Notes: generated from the letters alone by a model not told the origin. Counted from the stretch's first letter, positions 26,240 through 35,302 are shown. The stretch: 64,000 nucleotides of DNA from Streptomyces morookaense (GCF_013030945.1 NZ_JABBXF010000010.1:62001-126000), one strand, 5' to 3'. A program made the numbers and translations.

Positions 26240-26278
26240 ATGGTTTACATCCGGACGCGTGAGGTGACTGCGGGCTAG
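26240..26278 (+). CDS. 12-residue micro-ORF inside the candidate small RNA
   Basis: ATG at 26240 to TAG at 26278 encodes MVYIRTREVTAG. It is preceded at 8 bases by a very strong ribosome-binding site, GGGAGGTGG at 26223-26231. Its last codons overlap both the local CGGGC stem and the long-range GGTGACTGC stem, so translation would change the RNA fold. That arrangement is typical of attenuator leader peptides, but no regulated gene follows on this strand. Function unknown. Confidence 0.4.
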   Translation: MVYIRTREVTAG

Positions 26279-26369
26279 CGCCCGTCGTCGCGTACTACGC
26301 AGCGCCGGCGTCGCCGGCCAATCCCAGGCAGTCACCCGATCCGTGGGCCGCCGAGTCGTCCGCTCGGCA

Positions 26370-26393
26370 CCGCCGCGCCGCAAGGCGCGGCGG
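26370..26393 (+). terminator. Strong terminator-like hairpin of the small RNA
   Basis: CCGCCGCGCC-GCAA-GGCGCGGCGG is a perfect 10-bp stem with a 4-base loop. It is also positioned downstream of pdxH on the other strand (38 bases past its stop), so it could serve both. Confidence 0.7.
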
Positions 26394-26430
26394 TAACCGG
26401 CCCGCGGATCGTCTGCGTTTCCGAGGCGCG

Positions 26431-27090
26431 CTACGGGCAGAGCCGCTCGACGCGCCAGCCGCCGTCCTCCGTGCGCACGTACCGCAGCCGGTCGTGCAGC
26501 CGGTGTTCGCGCCCCTGCCAGAACTCCACGGTCTCCGCGCTCACCCGGAAGCCGCCCCACTGCGGCGGCACCGGCACCGGCTCGCCCTCGGGGAAACGGG
26601 CGGCGGTGCGTTCGTAGGCCTCGTCGATCTCGGCGCGCGAGGCGGCCACCGTCGACTGGGCGCTGGCCCAGGCCCCGATCTGCGAACCGTGCGGCCGGGA
26701 GCGGAAGTAGGCGGCCGTCTCCTCCGGCGCCACCCGGGCGGCCGTACCGGTGACGATGACCTGGCGGGCCATCGGGTGCCAGGGGAAGAGCAGGGAGACG
26801 TGGGCGTTCTCCGCGATCTCCCGGGCCTTGCGGGAGCCGTAGTTGGTGTAGAAGACGAAGCCGCTGTCGTCGTAGGCCTTGAGCAGGACCGTCCGGGAGC
26901 TGGGCCGTCCGGCCGCGTCCGCCGTGGAGACGATCATGGCGTTGGGCTCGTGCAGCCCGTTCGCGGCGGTCTGCGCGAACCAGCGGCCGAACTGCTCGTA
27001 CGGACCGGCGGCCAGGTCCTCCTCCGCGAGGCCGGTGGACTGGTACTGCGCGCGCATGGCGGCGGGATCGAGATCATCGGCGTGGGACAC
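26431..27090 (-). CDS. pdxH: Pyridoxamine/pyridoxine 5'-phosphate oxidase
   Basis: A 219-residue PdxH that makes pyridoxal phosphate with FMN and oxygen. The GTG at 27090 ([20 protein letters not shown]) follows an AGGAT site. FMN and substrate motifs are present: [40 protein letters not shown], the [15 protein letters not shown] signature and the C-terminal [10 protein letters not shown]. Length is normal. It is divergent from citrate synthase, with 436 bases between. The open frame continues upstream to 27402 without family features. Confidence 0.95.
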   Translation of the reverse strand: MSHADDLDPAAMRAQYQSTGLAEEDLAAGPYEQFGRWFAQTAANGLHEPNAMIVSTADAAGRPSSRTVLLKAYDDSGFVFYTNYGSRKAREIAENAHVSLLFPWHPMARQVIVTGTAARVAPEETAAYFRSRPHGSQIGAWASAQSTVAASRAEIDEAYERTAARFPEGEPVPVPPQWGGFRVSAETVEFWQGREHRLHDRLRYVRTEDGGWRVERLCP

Positions 27091-27526
27091 GGGCTCATCC
27101 TGCCGGACGGGCGGAGGCCGGGAAAGGCCGAGGGGGCCCGCGCGGCCGTCGAGCCTGCCCCGTGCCGCCCGTTCCAAACCTCCGGGCCGGGGAAAGGGGC
27201 GTGTGCCGGACATCACCTTCCCCCGCGCCCGGCGAACCCCCAGAATCACGCAGTGGACAGCTGTGCCACATCCGCCCCACCGGCTGTCGATTCCGGCCCG
27301 GAGCGGAGCAGGCCTTCTGCGGAGGCCGGGTGAAGAACCGGGTGAAGTACAGCCGCACGGGGCATGACCGGGTTGACCGAAACGGACCGCGAGCCGCGCC
27401 ACGCAGCCGCGTATCCCGCTCGGCGCCGCCAGAAGCAGACCGCAGCAGACATTCTTTGACCATCGGCCGGAGATCCCGCCGGACGGTCAGCAGTCGCTTG
27501 TCGAACACATCATGAGGAGCCGCCTG
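27091..27526. other. Divergent intergenic region between pdxH and citrate synthase
   Basis: 436 bases holding the promoters of both genes. I see a GAGGAGC ribosome-binding site for citrate synthase at about 27514, but no clear operator and no convincing ORF; the 117-codon plus-strand frame at 27162-27515 has an atypical, Arg/Ser/Pro-rich translation. Confidence 0.5.
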
Positions 27527-28627
27527 ATGTCCGACTTCGTACCCGGACTCGAGGGAGTCGTCGCGTTCGAAACGGAGATCGCCGAACCCGACAAGGAAGG
27601 CGGCTCGCTCCGCTACCGAGGCGTCGACATCGAGGACCTGGTCGGCCACGTGTCCTTCGGGAACGTGTGGGGCCTGCTCGTCGACGGATCGTTCAACCCG
27701 GGACTGCCGCCGGCCGAGCCCTTCCCCATCCCGGTCCACTCGGGCGACATCCGCGTCGACGTGCAGTCGGCCCTCGCGATGCTCGCGCCCGTGTGGGGCC
27801 TCAAACCACTGCTGGACATCGACGAGGCCACCGCCCGCGACAACCTCGCCCGGGCGGCCGTCATGGCCCTGTCGTACGTCGCCCAGTCGGCCCGCGGCCA
27901 GGGACTGCCGATGGTGCCGCAGCGCGAGATCGACAAGGCGGACACCGTGGTCGAGCGCTTCATGAAGCGCTGGCGCGGCGAGCCCGACCCGCGGCACGTC
28001 AAGGCCGTCGACGCGTACTGGACCTCGGCAGCCGAGCACGGCATGAACGCCTCCACCTTCACCGCCCGCGTCATCGCCTCCACCGGCGCGGACGTGGCGG
28101 CCGCCCTGTCCGGCGCGGTCGGCGCCATGTCCGGCCCGCTGCACGGCGGGGCGCCCTCCCGTGTCCTCGGCATGATCGAGGAGATCGAGCGCACGGGCGA
28201 CGCGGAGGCCTACGTCAAGGCCGCCCTGGACAAGGGCGAGCGCCTCATGGGCTTCGGGCACCGCGTCTACCGCGCCGAGGACCCCCGCGCGCGCGTCCTG
28301 CGCCGCACGGCCAAGGAGCTGGCAGCCCCGCGGTACGAGGTCGCCGAGGCGCTGGAGAAGGCGGCGCTGGAGGAGCTGCACAACCGCCGCCCGGACCGGG
28401 TCCTGGCCACCAACGTGGAGTTCTGGGCGGCCATCGTCCTGGACTTCGCGGAGGTCCCGGCGCACATGTTCACCTCGATGTTCACCTGCGCCCGCACGGC
28501 GGGCTGGAGCGCGCACATCCTGGAGCAGAAGCGCACGGGCCGCCTCGTGCGCCCCACGGCACGCTACGTGGGCCCGGGGCCGCGCGACCCGCGCGAGATC
28601 GAGGGCTACGCCGACATCACGGACTGA
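27527..28627 (+). CDS. Citrate synthase (type 2)
   Basis: A 366-residue citrate synthase, condensing acetyl-CoA and oxaloacetate at the entry of the TCA cycle or a related 2-methylcitrate reaction. The ATG at 27527 (MSDFVPGLEGVVAFETEIAE) follows GAGGAGC. Catalytic regions include MSGPLHGGAPSRVLGMI, the CoA-binding GFGHRVYRAEDPRARVLR and ILEQKRTGRLVRPTARYVGP. This matches the second, shorter actinobacterial citrate synthase that sits beside pdxH. Full length with typical codon use; whether it is the housekeeping enzyme cannot be read here. Confidence 0.94.
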   Translation: MSDFVPGLEGVVAFETEIAEPDKEGGSLRYRGVDIEDLVGHVSFGNVWGLLVDGSFNPGLPPAEPFPIPVHSGDIRVDVQSALAMLAPVWGLKPLLDIDEATARDNLARAAVMALSYVAQSARGQGLPMVPQREIDKADTVVERFMKRWRGEPDPRHVKAVDAYWTSAAEHGMNASTFTARVIASTGADVAAALSGAVGAMSGPLHGGAPSRVLGMIEEIERTGDAEAYVKAALDKGERLMGFGHRVYRAEDPRARVLRRTAKELAAPRYEVAEALEKAALEELHNRRPDRVLATNVEFWAAIVLDFAEVPAHMFTSMFTCARTAGWSAHILEQKRTGRLVRPTARYVGPGPRDPREIEGYADITD

Positions 28628-28661
28628 GCAGGCTGAGCGGACTGAGCAGGCTGAACAGGCG

Positions 28662-28692
28662 GTGCGGGGCGCGATGCTGTCGCGCCCCGCAC
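28662..28692. terminator. Bidirectional terminator between citrate synthase and phospholipase C
   Basis: A perfect 13-bp stem (GTGCGGGGCGCGA with TCGCGCCCCGCAC) and a TGCTG loop lie between the convergent stops at 28627 and 28706. Just before it, four imperfect 9-base repeats of TGAGCAGGC occupy 28624-28659. Confidence 0.75.
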
Positions 28693-28705
28693 ACAGCCGC
28701 TGCGC

Positions 28706-30625
28706 TCAGCGGTGTCCGTAGTACGTGCCCGCCAGCCGGCGCAGGAAGCCGTCCGGGCCGCTGACGGTCACGTCGTAACGGCCGGAGGTCACCGGCCAGT
28801 TCACCGGTTGCGAGCCCTGCACCGTCACCGTCCGGCGTGTGCCGCCGGAGCCGTTCGGTGTGAACGTGAAGTCGGCCGATTCGGCATGCGTGACCTGGAG
28901 GGCGAGGCCGGAGCGGCCCGGCGTGCCGGTCACCTCGGTGGTGTGCGCGGCCGCCGTGCCCTTGAAGCGGCGGACGAAGCCGTCGGCGCCGTAGACCGTG
29001 AAGTCGTACGCACCGCCGGTCGCTGCCGTGTCCCAGACGTATTCCGCGCTGCCGCCCGCATCGACCGTGAACGGCGTTCCGGCGAAGGGCAGATGAGCGT
29101 TCGGGAAGACGGTGAAGTGGAAGGCCGCACTGCCGGTGTTGCGCAGGGTGCACACCGCCTTGCCGCTCTGCGCGTCCACGCTCACCGTCGCGTCCGGCGC
29201 GTACGGCAGCGGACGGAACGGCCGGGTGCCCGGCTCCTGGACCGGGCTCGTCTGCTGCCCGCGGGCCGGCAGCTTCACCGGCGGCAGCTTGGCGCTCTGA
29301 TCGGCCTTGCGGACGAGTGCCTTGGTGTCGGGCAGGGACGGAACGGAGTAGTCCGGCCGGGAGAAGTCGAAGCAGCTCGTCAGATCGCCGCACACCGCGC
29401 GCCGCCAGGCGCTGATGTTGGGCTCCTGCACGCCCGTCACATGCTCCAGGAAACGCAGCACGGAAGTGTGGTCGAAGACCTGCGAGTTGGTCCAGCCACC
29501 GCGCGACCAGGGCGAGATCACCCACAGGGGGACGCGGTTGCCCAGACCGATCGGCTGGCCGTTCACGAACTCGTCCGGCGTGCCGGCGGGCGGGAAGGGC
29601 GGCACGACGTGGTCGAAGTAGCCGTCGTTCTCGTCGTACATGACCAGGAAGACGGTGTGCTTCCAGACCTCGGGGTTCGAGAAGAGCGACTGGAGAGCCG
29701 TGTTGACGTAGTCGGCACCGTAGTCCGGGCTGGCGGAGGGGTGTTCGGAGAAGAGGTACGGGGCGACCAGCCAGGAGACGGTGGGCAGTGTGCCGTCCTT
29801 GCAGTGCTGGTCGAAGGCGGTCAGGTCGAACTTCGTCATCGCGTTGACGTAGCGCGGGTCGTCCTGCGCGAAGTCGTGGAACTGCCGGAAGTAGGACAGG
29901 GCGTTGTCGTCGTAGTCGCCGTAGCGGTCGTCCTTGCCGGGGTTGTGGTAGACGCGCCAGCTGATGCCGGCCTGCTGGAGCCGCTCGGCGTAGGTGGTCC
30001 AGTCGGCGACGGGGTTGTCGGTGACGACGCTGTTGTCGGTGAACGGACCGGTCGTGCCGTCCGTGCCGGGGCCGGACGTGCCCGTCCACAGATAGAGGCG
30101 GTTGGGGTCGGTGGGGCCGGCCACGGAGCAGAAGTAGTGGTCGGCGACGGTGAACGCGTCGGCGAGGGCGTACTGGTACGGGATGTCCTCCCGCGTGAAG
30201 TAGCCCATGCAGCGCTCGCCCTTGGCGGAGACCCACTTGTTCATCGCACCGTGGTTGATGGCGGTGTGACCGGTCGACCAGTCGTGCGGCAGCCCGTCGG
30301 CGTTCTGCGCGTTGAAGCGGGTGGTGTCCATGCGGTACGGGAGGAGGTAGCCGCCGTCCTTGCGGGCGGGGTCGGGCTGGCGCAGCACGCTGCTGCCGTC
30401 GGGGAGGACGAGGCCCTGGCGGTCGTCGAAGCCGCGGACGCCGGGGAGGGTGCCGAGGTAGTGGTCGAAGCTGCGGTTCTCCTGCATGAGGATGACGACG
30501 TGTCTGACGTCTCCGGCGGCGGCCGCTGCCGCGGGGGCAGCAGTGCCGGTGCCTATCGCTGCCGCGGCTGCGGCTGCGGCTGCCGCCGAGGTGCCTATGA
30601 ACGTGCGGCGCGTGATGGGGGACAT
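28706..30625 (-). CDS. Phosphocholine-specific phospholipase C, Tat-exported
   Basis: A 639-residue secreted enzyme that hydrolyses phosphatidylcholine or sphingomyelin. The ATG at 30625 follows GAGGAG and gives a Tat signal (MSPITRRTFIGTSAAAAAAA with RR-T-F), extended by a ten-alanine run. The catalytic alkaline-phosphatase-like domain starts with HVVILMQENRSFDHYLGTLP and continues with SVLRFLEHVTG and WVISPWSRGGWTNSQVFDHT. Two C-terminal domains (from about 440 and 540) are the beta-rich DUF756-type repeats typical of the non-haemolytic phospholipase C subfamily. It is a stand-alone gene; such enzymes are often phosphate-regulated, but I see no PHO box. Confidence 0.93.
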   Translation of the reverse strand: MSPITRRTFIGTSAAAAAAAAAAIGTGTAAPAAAAAAGDVRHVVILMQENRSFDHYLGTLPGVRGFDDRQGLVLPDGSSVLRQPDPARKDGGYLLPYRMDTTRFNAQNADGLPHDWSTGHTAINHGAMNKWVSAKGERCMGYFTREDIPYQYALADAFTVADHYFCSVAGPTDPNRLYLWTGTSGPGTDGTTGPFTDNSVVTDNPVADWTTYAERLQQAGISWRVYHNPGKDDRYGDYDDNALSYFRQFHDFAQDDPRYVNAMTKFDLTAFDQHCKDGTLPTVSWLVAPYLFSEHPSASPDYGADYVNTALQSLFSNPEVWKHTVFLVMYDENDGYFDHVVPPFPPAGTPDEFVNGQPIGLGNRVPLWVISPWSRGGWTNSQVFDHTSVLRFLEHVTGVQEPNISAWRRAVCGDLTSCFDFSRPDYSVPSLPDTKALVRKADQSAKLPPVKLPARGQQTSPVQEPGTRPFRPLPYAPDATVSVDAQSGKAVCTLRNTGSAAFHFTVFPNAHLPFAGTPFTVDAGGSAEYVWDTAATGGAYDFTVYGADGFVRRFKGTAAAHTTEVTGTPGRSGLALQVTHAESADFTFTPNGSGGTRRTVTVQGSQPVNWPVTSGRYDVTVSGPDGFLRRLAGTYYGHR

Positions 30626-30731
30626 GCGGCGGCTCCTCCTCGGATCGGTGTTCGAACCGGGCCGCACCGTAGCCGGGGTGCGCGTGCAGCGGAACCGACG
30701 GGGGGTGACCGTGAGACGTCCGTCAGGCGAA

Positions 30732-30883
30732 GCGCCCCGTAAGGGGCGCGGGGAACTGCGCGAGCAGCCACGACGTTCCCGCAGTCGAGGCTCCCGGGGC
30801 TTCGCCCCGGCCCCCAGGGGTGGTGCGTCGGCTGCGGGCCGGTGGGGGCTGATCGCGCAGTTCCCCGCGCCCCTTACGGGGCG
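30732..30883. repeat. Dispersed intergenic palindromic repeat, copy 4 (two inverted cores)
   Basis: Two copies of the family core stand in opposite orientation: 30732-30763 reads the reverse complement and 30852-30883 the forward sequence, with about 31 matching positions. The middle contains GAGGCTCCCGGGGCTTCGCC and CGTCGGCTGCGGGCC. The element lies between the phospholipase C start and the TetR stop, and its end reaches the 3' end of the TetR gene. Confidence 0.8.
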
Positions 30884-31464
30884 TCCCCCAGCACCCCGTC
30901 CAATATCCGTACCCACTGCGCCACCACCCGTTCCCGGCGTGCCGCGTCATCGGTCAGCAAGGTTGCCAGGCCCAGCCCCCGGGCCATGTCCAGCAGGCCC
31001 TGTACCGTTTCCCGCACCCCCGGTACCGACTCGTCCGCGCCCAGCAGTTCCACCGCCATGTGGTGGACCTCGCGGCCCACCCGGGCCTCCAACGCCGTCA
31101 CGCGCGGGCGCAGTTGTTCCTCGTACGACGCCGCCACCCACAGCTGCAGCGCGGCGCGGAACAGCGGGCCCGTGTAGAGGGCGACCAGCTCGGAGACCAC
31201 CGCCGCCCGGCAGGCGGGGCCCCGTAGCGCGCGCAAAGCCGCCGAGCGCTCCTCGGCCACGTATTCCACCGCCGCCGTGAACAGGTCCTCGCGCGTGCGG
31301 AAATGGTGCTGCGCCGCACCCCGCGACACTCCCGCCCGTTCCGCGACGACCGCCACCGTCGAGCCCGCCCAGCCGTGTTCGGCCAGGCAGGCGATCGCGG
31401 CCTGGAGGAGGCGCTGCCGGGTGAGGCGGCTGCGGTCCTGTTTGGGTGCGGTCACCGCGGCCAT
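30874..31464 (-). CDS. TetR-family regulator, last gene of the Atu-like operon
   Basis: A 196-residue TetR/AcrR repressor. The ATG at 31464 gives MAAVTAPKQDRSRLTRQRLL; the helix-turn-helix reads STVAVVAERAGVSRGAAQHH with FRTREDLF next. It overlaps the end of the enoyl-CoA hydratase gene by 13 bases, so it belongs to the operon of catabolic genes at 31452-38625 and probably autoregulates it; a palindrome upstream of the first gene (38659-38670) is a candidate site. The ligand-binding domain would be expected to sense an acyl-CoA of the pathway. The open frame continues through the hydratase gene in another frame and is not real there. Confidence 0.92.
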   Translation of the reverse strand: MAAVTAPKQDRSRLTRQRLLQAAIACLAEHGWAGSTVAVVAERAGVSRGAAQHHFRTREDLFTAAVEYVAEERSAALRALRGPACRAAVVSELVALYTGPLFRAALQLWVAASYEEQLRPRVTALEARVGREVHHMAVELLGADESVPGVRETVQGLLDMARGLGLATLLTDDAARRERVVAQWVRILDGVLGDAP

Positions 31465-32192
31465 GCGGGGTCCCGCCGTTCCAGGAAGGCGGTCATGCCC
31501 TCGCGGGCCTCGGCCGAGGCGAACAGGCGTACCGACAGGGCGACAAGGGCCGCCTCGTCCCGGTCGAAGGCACGCCGTACGTCCGCCGTCGCCAGTCTCT
31601 TGGACTCGGCCAGGCCCTGCGGGGAGCCGCGGCGCAGGCCGTCGAGGACGGGGGCGAGGGCCTCGTCCACGTCGTCCGCGGCCACGCTCACGAGGCCGAT
31701 GCGGGCCGCCTCCGCCGCGCCGAACCGTTCGCCGGTGAGGTAGTAGCGGGACACGGCCCGCGGTGCGAGGCGGGGCAGCAGCGGCAGGGAGATCACGGCG
31801 GGGGCCAGGCCCAGCCGGGCCTCGGTGAAGGCGAAGGACGTGTCCGTCCGGGCCACGGCGATGTCGCAGGCGCCCAGCAGCCCGATCCCTCCGCCCCGTA
31901 CGTGCCCGGTGACGCGGGCGACGACGGGCTTGGGCAGTTCCACGATGCTGCGCAGCAGCCGGGCCATCCCGTCGGGTCCCGTGGGCACCCGGTCGCGCAG
32001 GTCCGCCCCGGCGCAGAACGTGGTGCCGGTGTGGGTGAGGACGACGGCGCGGGTGCCGGGGTGCTCCGCCGCCCGGGACAGTTCCTCGTGCAGTTCCGCC
32101 ACCAGGCGGGCGGAGAGGGCGTTGCGGTTGTGCGGCGAGTCGAGCGTGAGCGTGGTGACACCCTGGTCGTGCGTACGGCGGACCACCGGCAT
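31452..32192 (-). CDS. Enoyl-CoA hydratase/isomerase family protein (AtuE/LiuC-like)
   Basis: A 246-residue crotonase-family enzyme that hydrates an unsaturated acyl-CoA. The ATG at 32192 follows GGGAGA and gives MPVVRRTHDQGVTTLTLDSP. Oxyanion-hole segments read GTTFCAGADLRDR and GHVRGGGIGLLGACDIAVAR; the usual catalytic Glu positions are followed by FTEARLGLAPAVISLPLLPR. It sits 18 bases after the acyl-CoA dehydrogenase stop and overlaps the TetR gene. In this setting it would act after the carboxylase, like methylglutaconyl-CoA or isohexenylglutaconyl-CoA hydratase. Confidence 0.92.
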   Translation of the reverse strand: MPVVRRTHDQGVTTLTLDSPHNRNALSARLVAELHEELSRAAEHPGTRAVVLTHTGTTFCAGADLRDRVPTGPDGMARLLRSIVELPKPVVARVTGHVRGGGIGLLGACDIAVARTDTSFAFTEARLGLAPAVISLPLLPRLAPRAVSRYYLTGERFGAAEAARIGLVSVAADDVDEALAPVLDGLRRGSPQGLAESKRLATADVRRAFDRDEAALVALSVRLFASAEAREGMTAFLERRDPAWPR

Positions 32193-32210
32193 GGGCGAAT
32201 CTCCCTTCTC

Positions 32211-33368
32211 TCAGTAGGACTTGGGGAGGCCCAGCGTCCGGTGCGAGACGTAGTTGAGGATCATCTCGCGGCTGACCGGGGCGACCCGCGCCACCCGCGC
32301 TGCCGTGATCAGCGCCGCGAGGCCGAACTCCTTGGTGAGGCCGTTGCCGCCGAGGGTGTGCACGGCCTGGTCGACGGTGCGGACGGCCGCCTCCGCGGCG
32401 GCGTACTTGGCCATGTTGGCGGCCTCGCCCGCGGCCGCGTCGTCCCCCGTGTCGTAGAGGTACGCGGCCTTGTACATCATCAGCCGCGCCAGTTCGGTCT
32501 CGATGTGCGCCCGGGCGAGCGGGTGGGCGACGGCCTGGTGGGCGCCGATCGGTTCGTCCCACACCTGCCGGACCTTCGCGTAGTCGACGGCCCGTGCGAG
32601 CGCGTACCGGGCCATGCCGATCGCGAACGCCGCGGTCATGATGCGTTCGGGGTTGAGGCCGGCGAAGAGCTGCTGCAGCCCGGCGTCCTCGTCGCCGACG
32701 AGGGCGGAGGCGGGCAGCCGGACGTCGTCCAGGACGAGTTCGAACTGCTTCTCCGGCGCGGCCAGTTCCATGGGGATCGGGCGGCGGACGAAACCCGGGG
32801 TGTCGCGTTCGACGATGAAGAGGCAGGGCTTGAGCCGGCCCGTCCGGGCGTCCTCGGTGCGTCCGACGACGAGGGTCGCGTCGGCGATGTCCACGCCGGA
32901 GATGAAGACCTTGCGTCCTGTGAGGATCCAGTCGTCGCCGTCGCGGCGGGCGGTGGTGGTGAGCCGGTGGGAGTTCGACCCGGCGTCCGGCTCGGTGATC
33001 CCGAAGGCCATGCGGAGGGTGCCCGCGGCCAGGCCGGGCAGCCAGCGGCGCTTCTGCCCGTCGGTGCCGAAGCGGGCGATCACGGTGCCGCAGATGGCGG
33101 GCGAGACGACGAGCAGGAGCAGCGGGCAGCCGGCGGCGCCGAGTTCCTCCAGCACGATCGCCAGCTCGGTGATGCCGCCGCCTCCGCCGCCGTACTCCTC
33201 GGGGAGATTGACGCCGAGATAGCCCAACTTGCCTGCCTCAGACCATAGTTCGTCCGTGGTGCGGCCGTCGCGCGCGGCGGCGGCGAAATAGGCGTGGCCG
33301 TAGCGGGCTGCGAGGGCGGCGACGGCGGTGCGCAGGGAGCGTTGTTCGTCGGTCTCGACGAGGGTCAT
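32211..33368 (-). CDS. Acyl-CoA dehydrogenase (AtuD/LiuA-like)
   Basis: A 385-residue FAD acyl-CoA dehydrogenase that introduces the alpha-beta double bond. The ATG at 33368 overlaps the carboxylase alpha stop by four bases (ATGA). Signatures are MAFGITEPDAGSNSHRLTTT, WILTGRKVFISGVDIADATL, RYALARAVDYAKVRQVWDEP and AVHTLGGNGLTKEFGLAALI. The FAD and acyl-CoA sites look complete. It fits the step before carboxylation in degradation of a branched acyl-CoA. Confidence 0.94.
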   Translation of the reverse strand: MTLVETDEQRSLRTAVAALAARYGHAYFAAAARDGRTTDELWSEAGKLGYLGVNLPEEYGGGGGGITELAIVLEELGAAGCPLLLLVVSPAICGTVIARFGTDGQKRRWLPGLAAGTLRMAFGITEPDAGSNSHRLTTTARRDGDDWILTGRKVFISGVDIADATLVVGRTEDARTGRLKPCLFIVERDTPGFVRRPIPMELAAPEKQFELVLDDVRLPASALVGDEDAGLQQLFAGLNPERIMTAAFAIGMARYALARAVDYAKVRQVWDEPIGAHQAVAHPLARAHIETELARLMMYKAAYLYDTGDDAAAGEAANMAKYAAAEAAVRTVDQAVHTLGGNGLTKEFGLAALITAARVARVAPVSREMILNYVSHRTLGLPKSY

Positions 33369-35296
33369 CGGACCTCCTTCTCCGTCTTCTCCGTGACGAC
33401 TGCGAGGACCTCCCCGACCTCGACCTGCCGGCCGGGGATCGCGTGCAGGGCGGTGAGCGTGCCGGAGGCCGGTGCGGTGATGCGGTGCTCCATCTTCATG
33501 GCCTCCAGCCAGAGCAGGGTCCGGCCGGCTTCCACGGCGCCGCCCACGGCGAGGCCCTCGGCCACCCGGACGACCGTGCCGGGCATGGGGGCGAGCAGCG
33601 AACCGGACTCCCGCGGGGCGACGGGTTCGGGGAAGCGGGGCAGGGCGGTGAGGGTGTGCCCGCCGACGTGTACGAGGGTTCCGTTCGCGTAGGCGGCAAC
33701 CGCGAACCGCCGTCGCACGCCGTCGACTTCGAGGACGATGCCGCCGGGCTCGGCGTGGAGGAGGCGTACGCCGTCGAAGCCCTCGGCGGTGAGTCCGCCG
33801 TCGCGGGTGAGGCGGTAGCGGATCTCGTGTTCCGTGCCGTCCGGCTCGGACCGGTAGCGCTTGACCTGTGGCTGGGAGGGCAGGTTGCGCCAGGCGCCGA
33901 AGCGGTGGCGGCCCTGCGCGTCGGCGAGGGCGGCGGCCAGGGCGGCGAGCCGGGCCCCCTCGCGCGGAGCCGTCAGGCCGGGCAGGTGCCGGTCGTAGAA
34001 GCCGGTGTCCATGCGGGCGGCCGCGAACTCGGCGTGCCGGAGGGAGCGTACGAGGAGGTCGCGGTTGGTGACCGGGCCGTGGATCTCGGCGCGTTCCAGC
34101 GCGGCCGCCAGCAGCCGGACGGCCTCCGGGCGGGTGGGGGCCCAGGCGATCACTTTGGCCAGCAGCGGGTCGTAGTGGGGCGTGACCGTGCCGCCGCCGG
34201 TGATCCCCGCGTCGGTGCGCACCGCGCCGTCGGCAAGGATGCGGAGCCGGTGGACCGTCCCCGTCCGCGGCTGCCACCCGCGCGCCGGGTCCTCCGCGTA
34301 CAGCCGGGCCTCGACCGCGTGCCCGCGGGGCTCGGGCGGCCCCTCCGGGTCCAGCCGGCCGCCCTCCGCCACACGGATCTGCAGGGCCACCAGGTCGACC
34401 CCGTACACGCGTTCCGTGACCGGATGCTCCACCTGGAGCCGGGTGTTCATCTCCAGGAAGTACGGGCGGCCGTCCCGCCCCACCAGGAACTCGACCGTCC
34501 CCGCGCTCACATACCCCACCGCCCGTGCCGCGGCCTCCGCCGCCGCCGCGAGCTCCGCGCGCAGGGCGTCCGGCAGGGCGGGGGCGGGAGCCTCCTCGAT
34601 CACCTTCTGGTGGCGGCGCTGCAGCGAGCAGTCCCGCGTCCCCAGGGTCCACACCGTGCCGTGGGCGTCCGCGAGTACCTGCACCTCCACGTGCCGCCCG
34701 CCCTCGACGTACGGCTCCGCGAACACCTCGCCGTCCCCGAAGGCGGCCGCCGCCTCCGCACGCGCCGAGGCCAACTCGGCCTGCAGGGCGGCGAGGTCGC
34801 GTACCACCCGCATCCCGCGCCCGCCGCCCCCGGCCGCCGCCTTGAGCAGCAGCGGCATGTCGGCGGCGGTGGCCCGTTCCGGGTCGACCGGCGACAGGAG
34901 CGGCACCCCGGCCTCCGCCATGATCCGTTTGGCGTGCGTCTTGGAGGCCATGGCGGCCATGGCCTCCGGCGGCGGGCCGATCCACAGCAGCCCCGCGTCC
35001 GTCACGGCGTGCGCGAACTCCGCGCTCTCGGAGAGGAATCCGTATCCCGGGTGCACGGCATCCGCACCCGCGGCGAGGGCGGCGCGGACGATCAGGTCGC
35101 CCCGCAGGTACGTGTCCGCGGGCGCCGCTCCCGGGAGCCGTACCGCCGCATCGGCCTCCCGGACGTGCAGGGCCTCCGCGTCCGGGTCCGCGTGGACGGC
35201 CACCGTGCCGATGCCCAGCTCCCGGCATGTGCGGAAGATGCGGCAGGCGATCTCGCCGCGGTTGGCGACGAGCACTGAAACGATCGCTCTATTCAT
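33365..35296 (-). CDS. Acyl-CoA carboxylase alpha subunit (biotin carboxylase + BCCP)
   Basis: A 643-residue subunit with biotin carboxylase and biotin-carrier domains. The start MNRAIVSVLVANRGEIACRI at 35296 follows GAGGTGGA. The ATP-grasp region reads LLKAAAGGGGRGMRVV, followed by EAPAPALPDALR, FLEMNTRLQVEHPVTE and later DLVALQIRVAEGGRL. The biotin site is LWLEAMKMEHRITAPASGTL near the C-terminus, the classic AMKM. It is 6 bases downstream of the beta subunit and overlaps the next gene, indicating a tightly coupled operon. It resembles 3-methylcrotonyl- and geranyl-CoA carboxylase alpha subunits. Confidence 0.95.
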   Translation of the reverse strand: MNRAIVSVLVANRGEIACRIFRTCRELGIGTVAVHADPDAEALHVREADAAVRLPGAAPADTYLRGDLIVRAALAAGADAVHPGYGFLSESAEFAHAVTDAGLLWIGPPPEAMAAMASKTHAKRIMAEAGVPLLSPVDPERATAADMPLLLKAAAGGGGRGMRVVRDLAALQAELASARAEAAAAFGDGEVFAEPYVEGGRHVEVQVLADAHGTVWTLGTRDCSLQRRHQKVIEEAPAPALPDALRAELAAAAEAAARAVGYVSAGTVEFLVGRDGRPYFLEMNTRLQVEHPVTERVYGVDLVALQIRVAEGGRLDPEGPPEPRGHAVEARLYAEDPARGWQPRTGTVHRLRILADGAVRTDAGITGGGTVTPHYDPLLAKVIAWAPTRPEAVRLLAAALERAEIHGPVTNRDLLVRSLRHAEFAAARMDTGFYDRHLPGLTAPREGARLAALAAALADAQGRHRFGAWRNLPSQPQVKRYRSEPDGTEHEIRYRLTRDGGLTAEGFDGVRLLHAEPGGIVLEVDGVRRRFAVAAYANGTLVHVGGHTLTALPRFPEPVAPRESGSLLAPMPGTVVRVAEGLAVGGAVEAGRTLLWLEAMKMEHRITAPASGTLTALHAIPGRQVEVGEVLAVVTEKTEKEVR

Positions 35297-35302
35297 TCCA
35301 CC

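Larger units (their letters stand above)
26213..26393 (+). ncRNA. Candidate structured small RNA with an internal micro-ORF
   Basis: The region between the PAS gene start and pdxH contains a promoter-like sequence, a ribosome-binding site with a 12-codon ORF, several stems and a strong terminator. GGTGACTGC at 26263-26271 can pair with GCAGTCACC at 26328-26336; CGGGC-TAGC-GCCCG at 26271-26284 and GCCGGCGTCGCCGGC at 26304-26318 form local stems. There is no gene on the plus strand directly downstream (pdxH is convergent), so this looks like an independent transcript of about 180 bases rather than a leader. No Rfam family is recognised by eye. The 5' end is estimated from the promoter. Confidence 0.4.

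Noticed and set aside
27162..27515. Possible 117-codon gene upstream of citrate synthase
   Set aside because: Composition is unlike a protein and it would end inside the promoter region of the citrate synthase gene.
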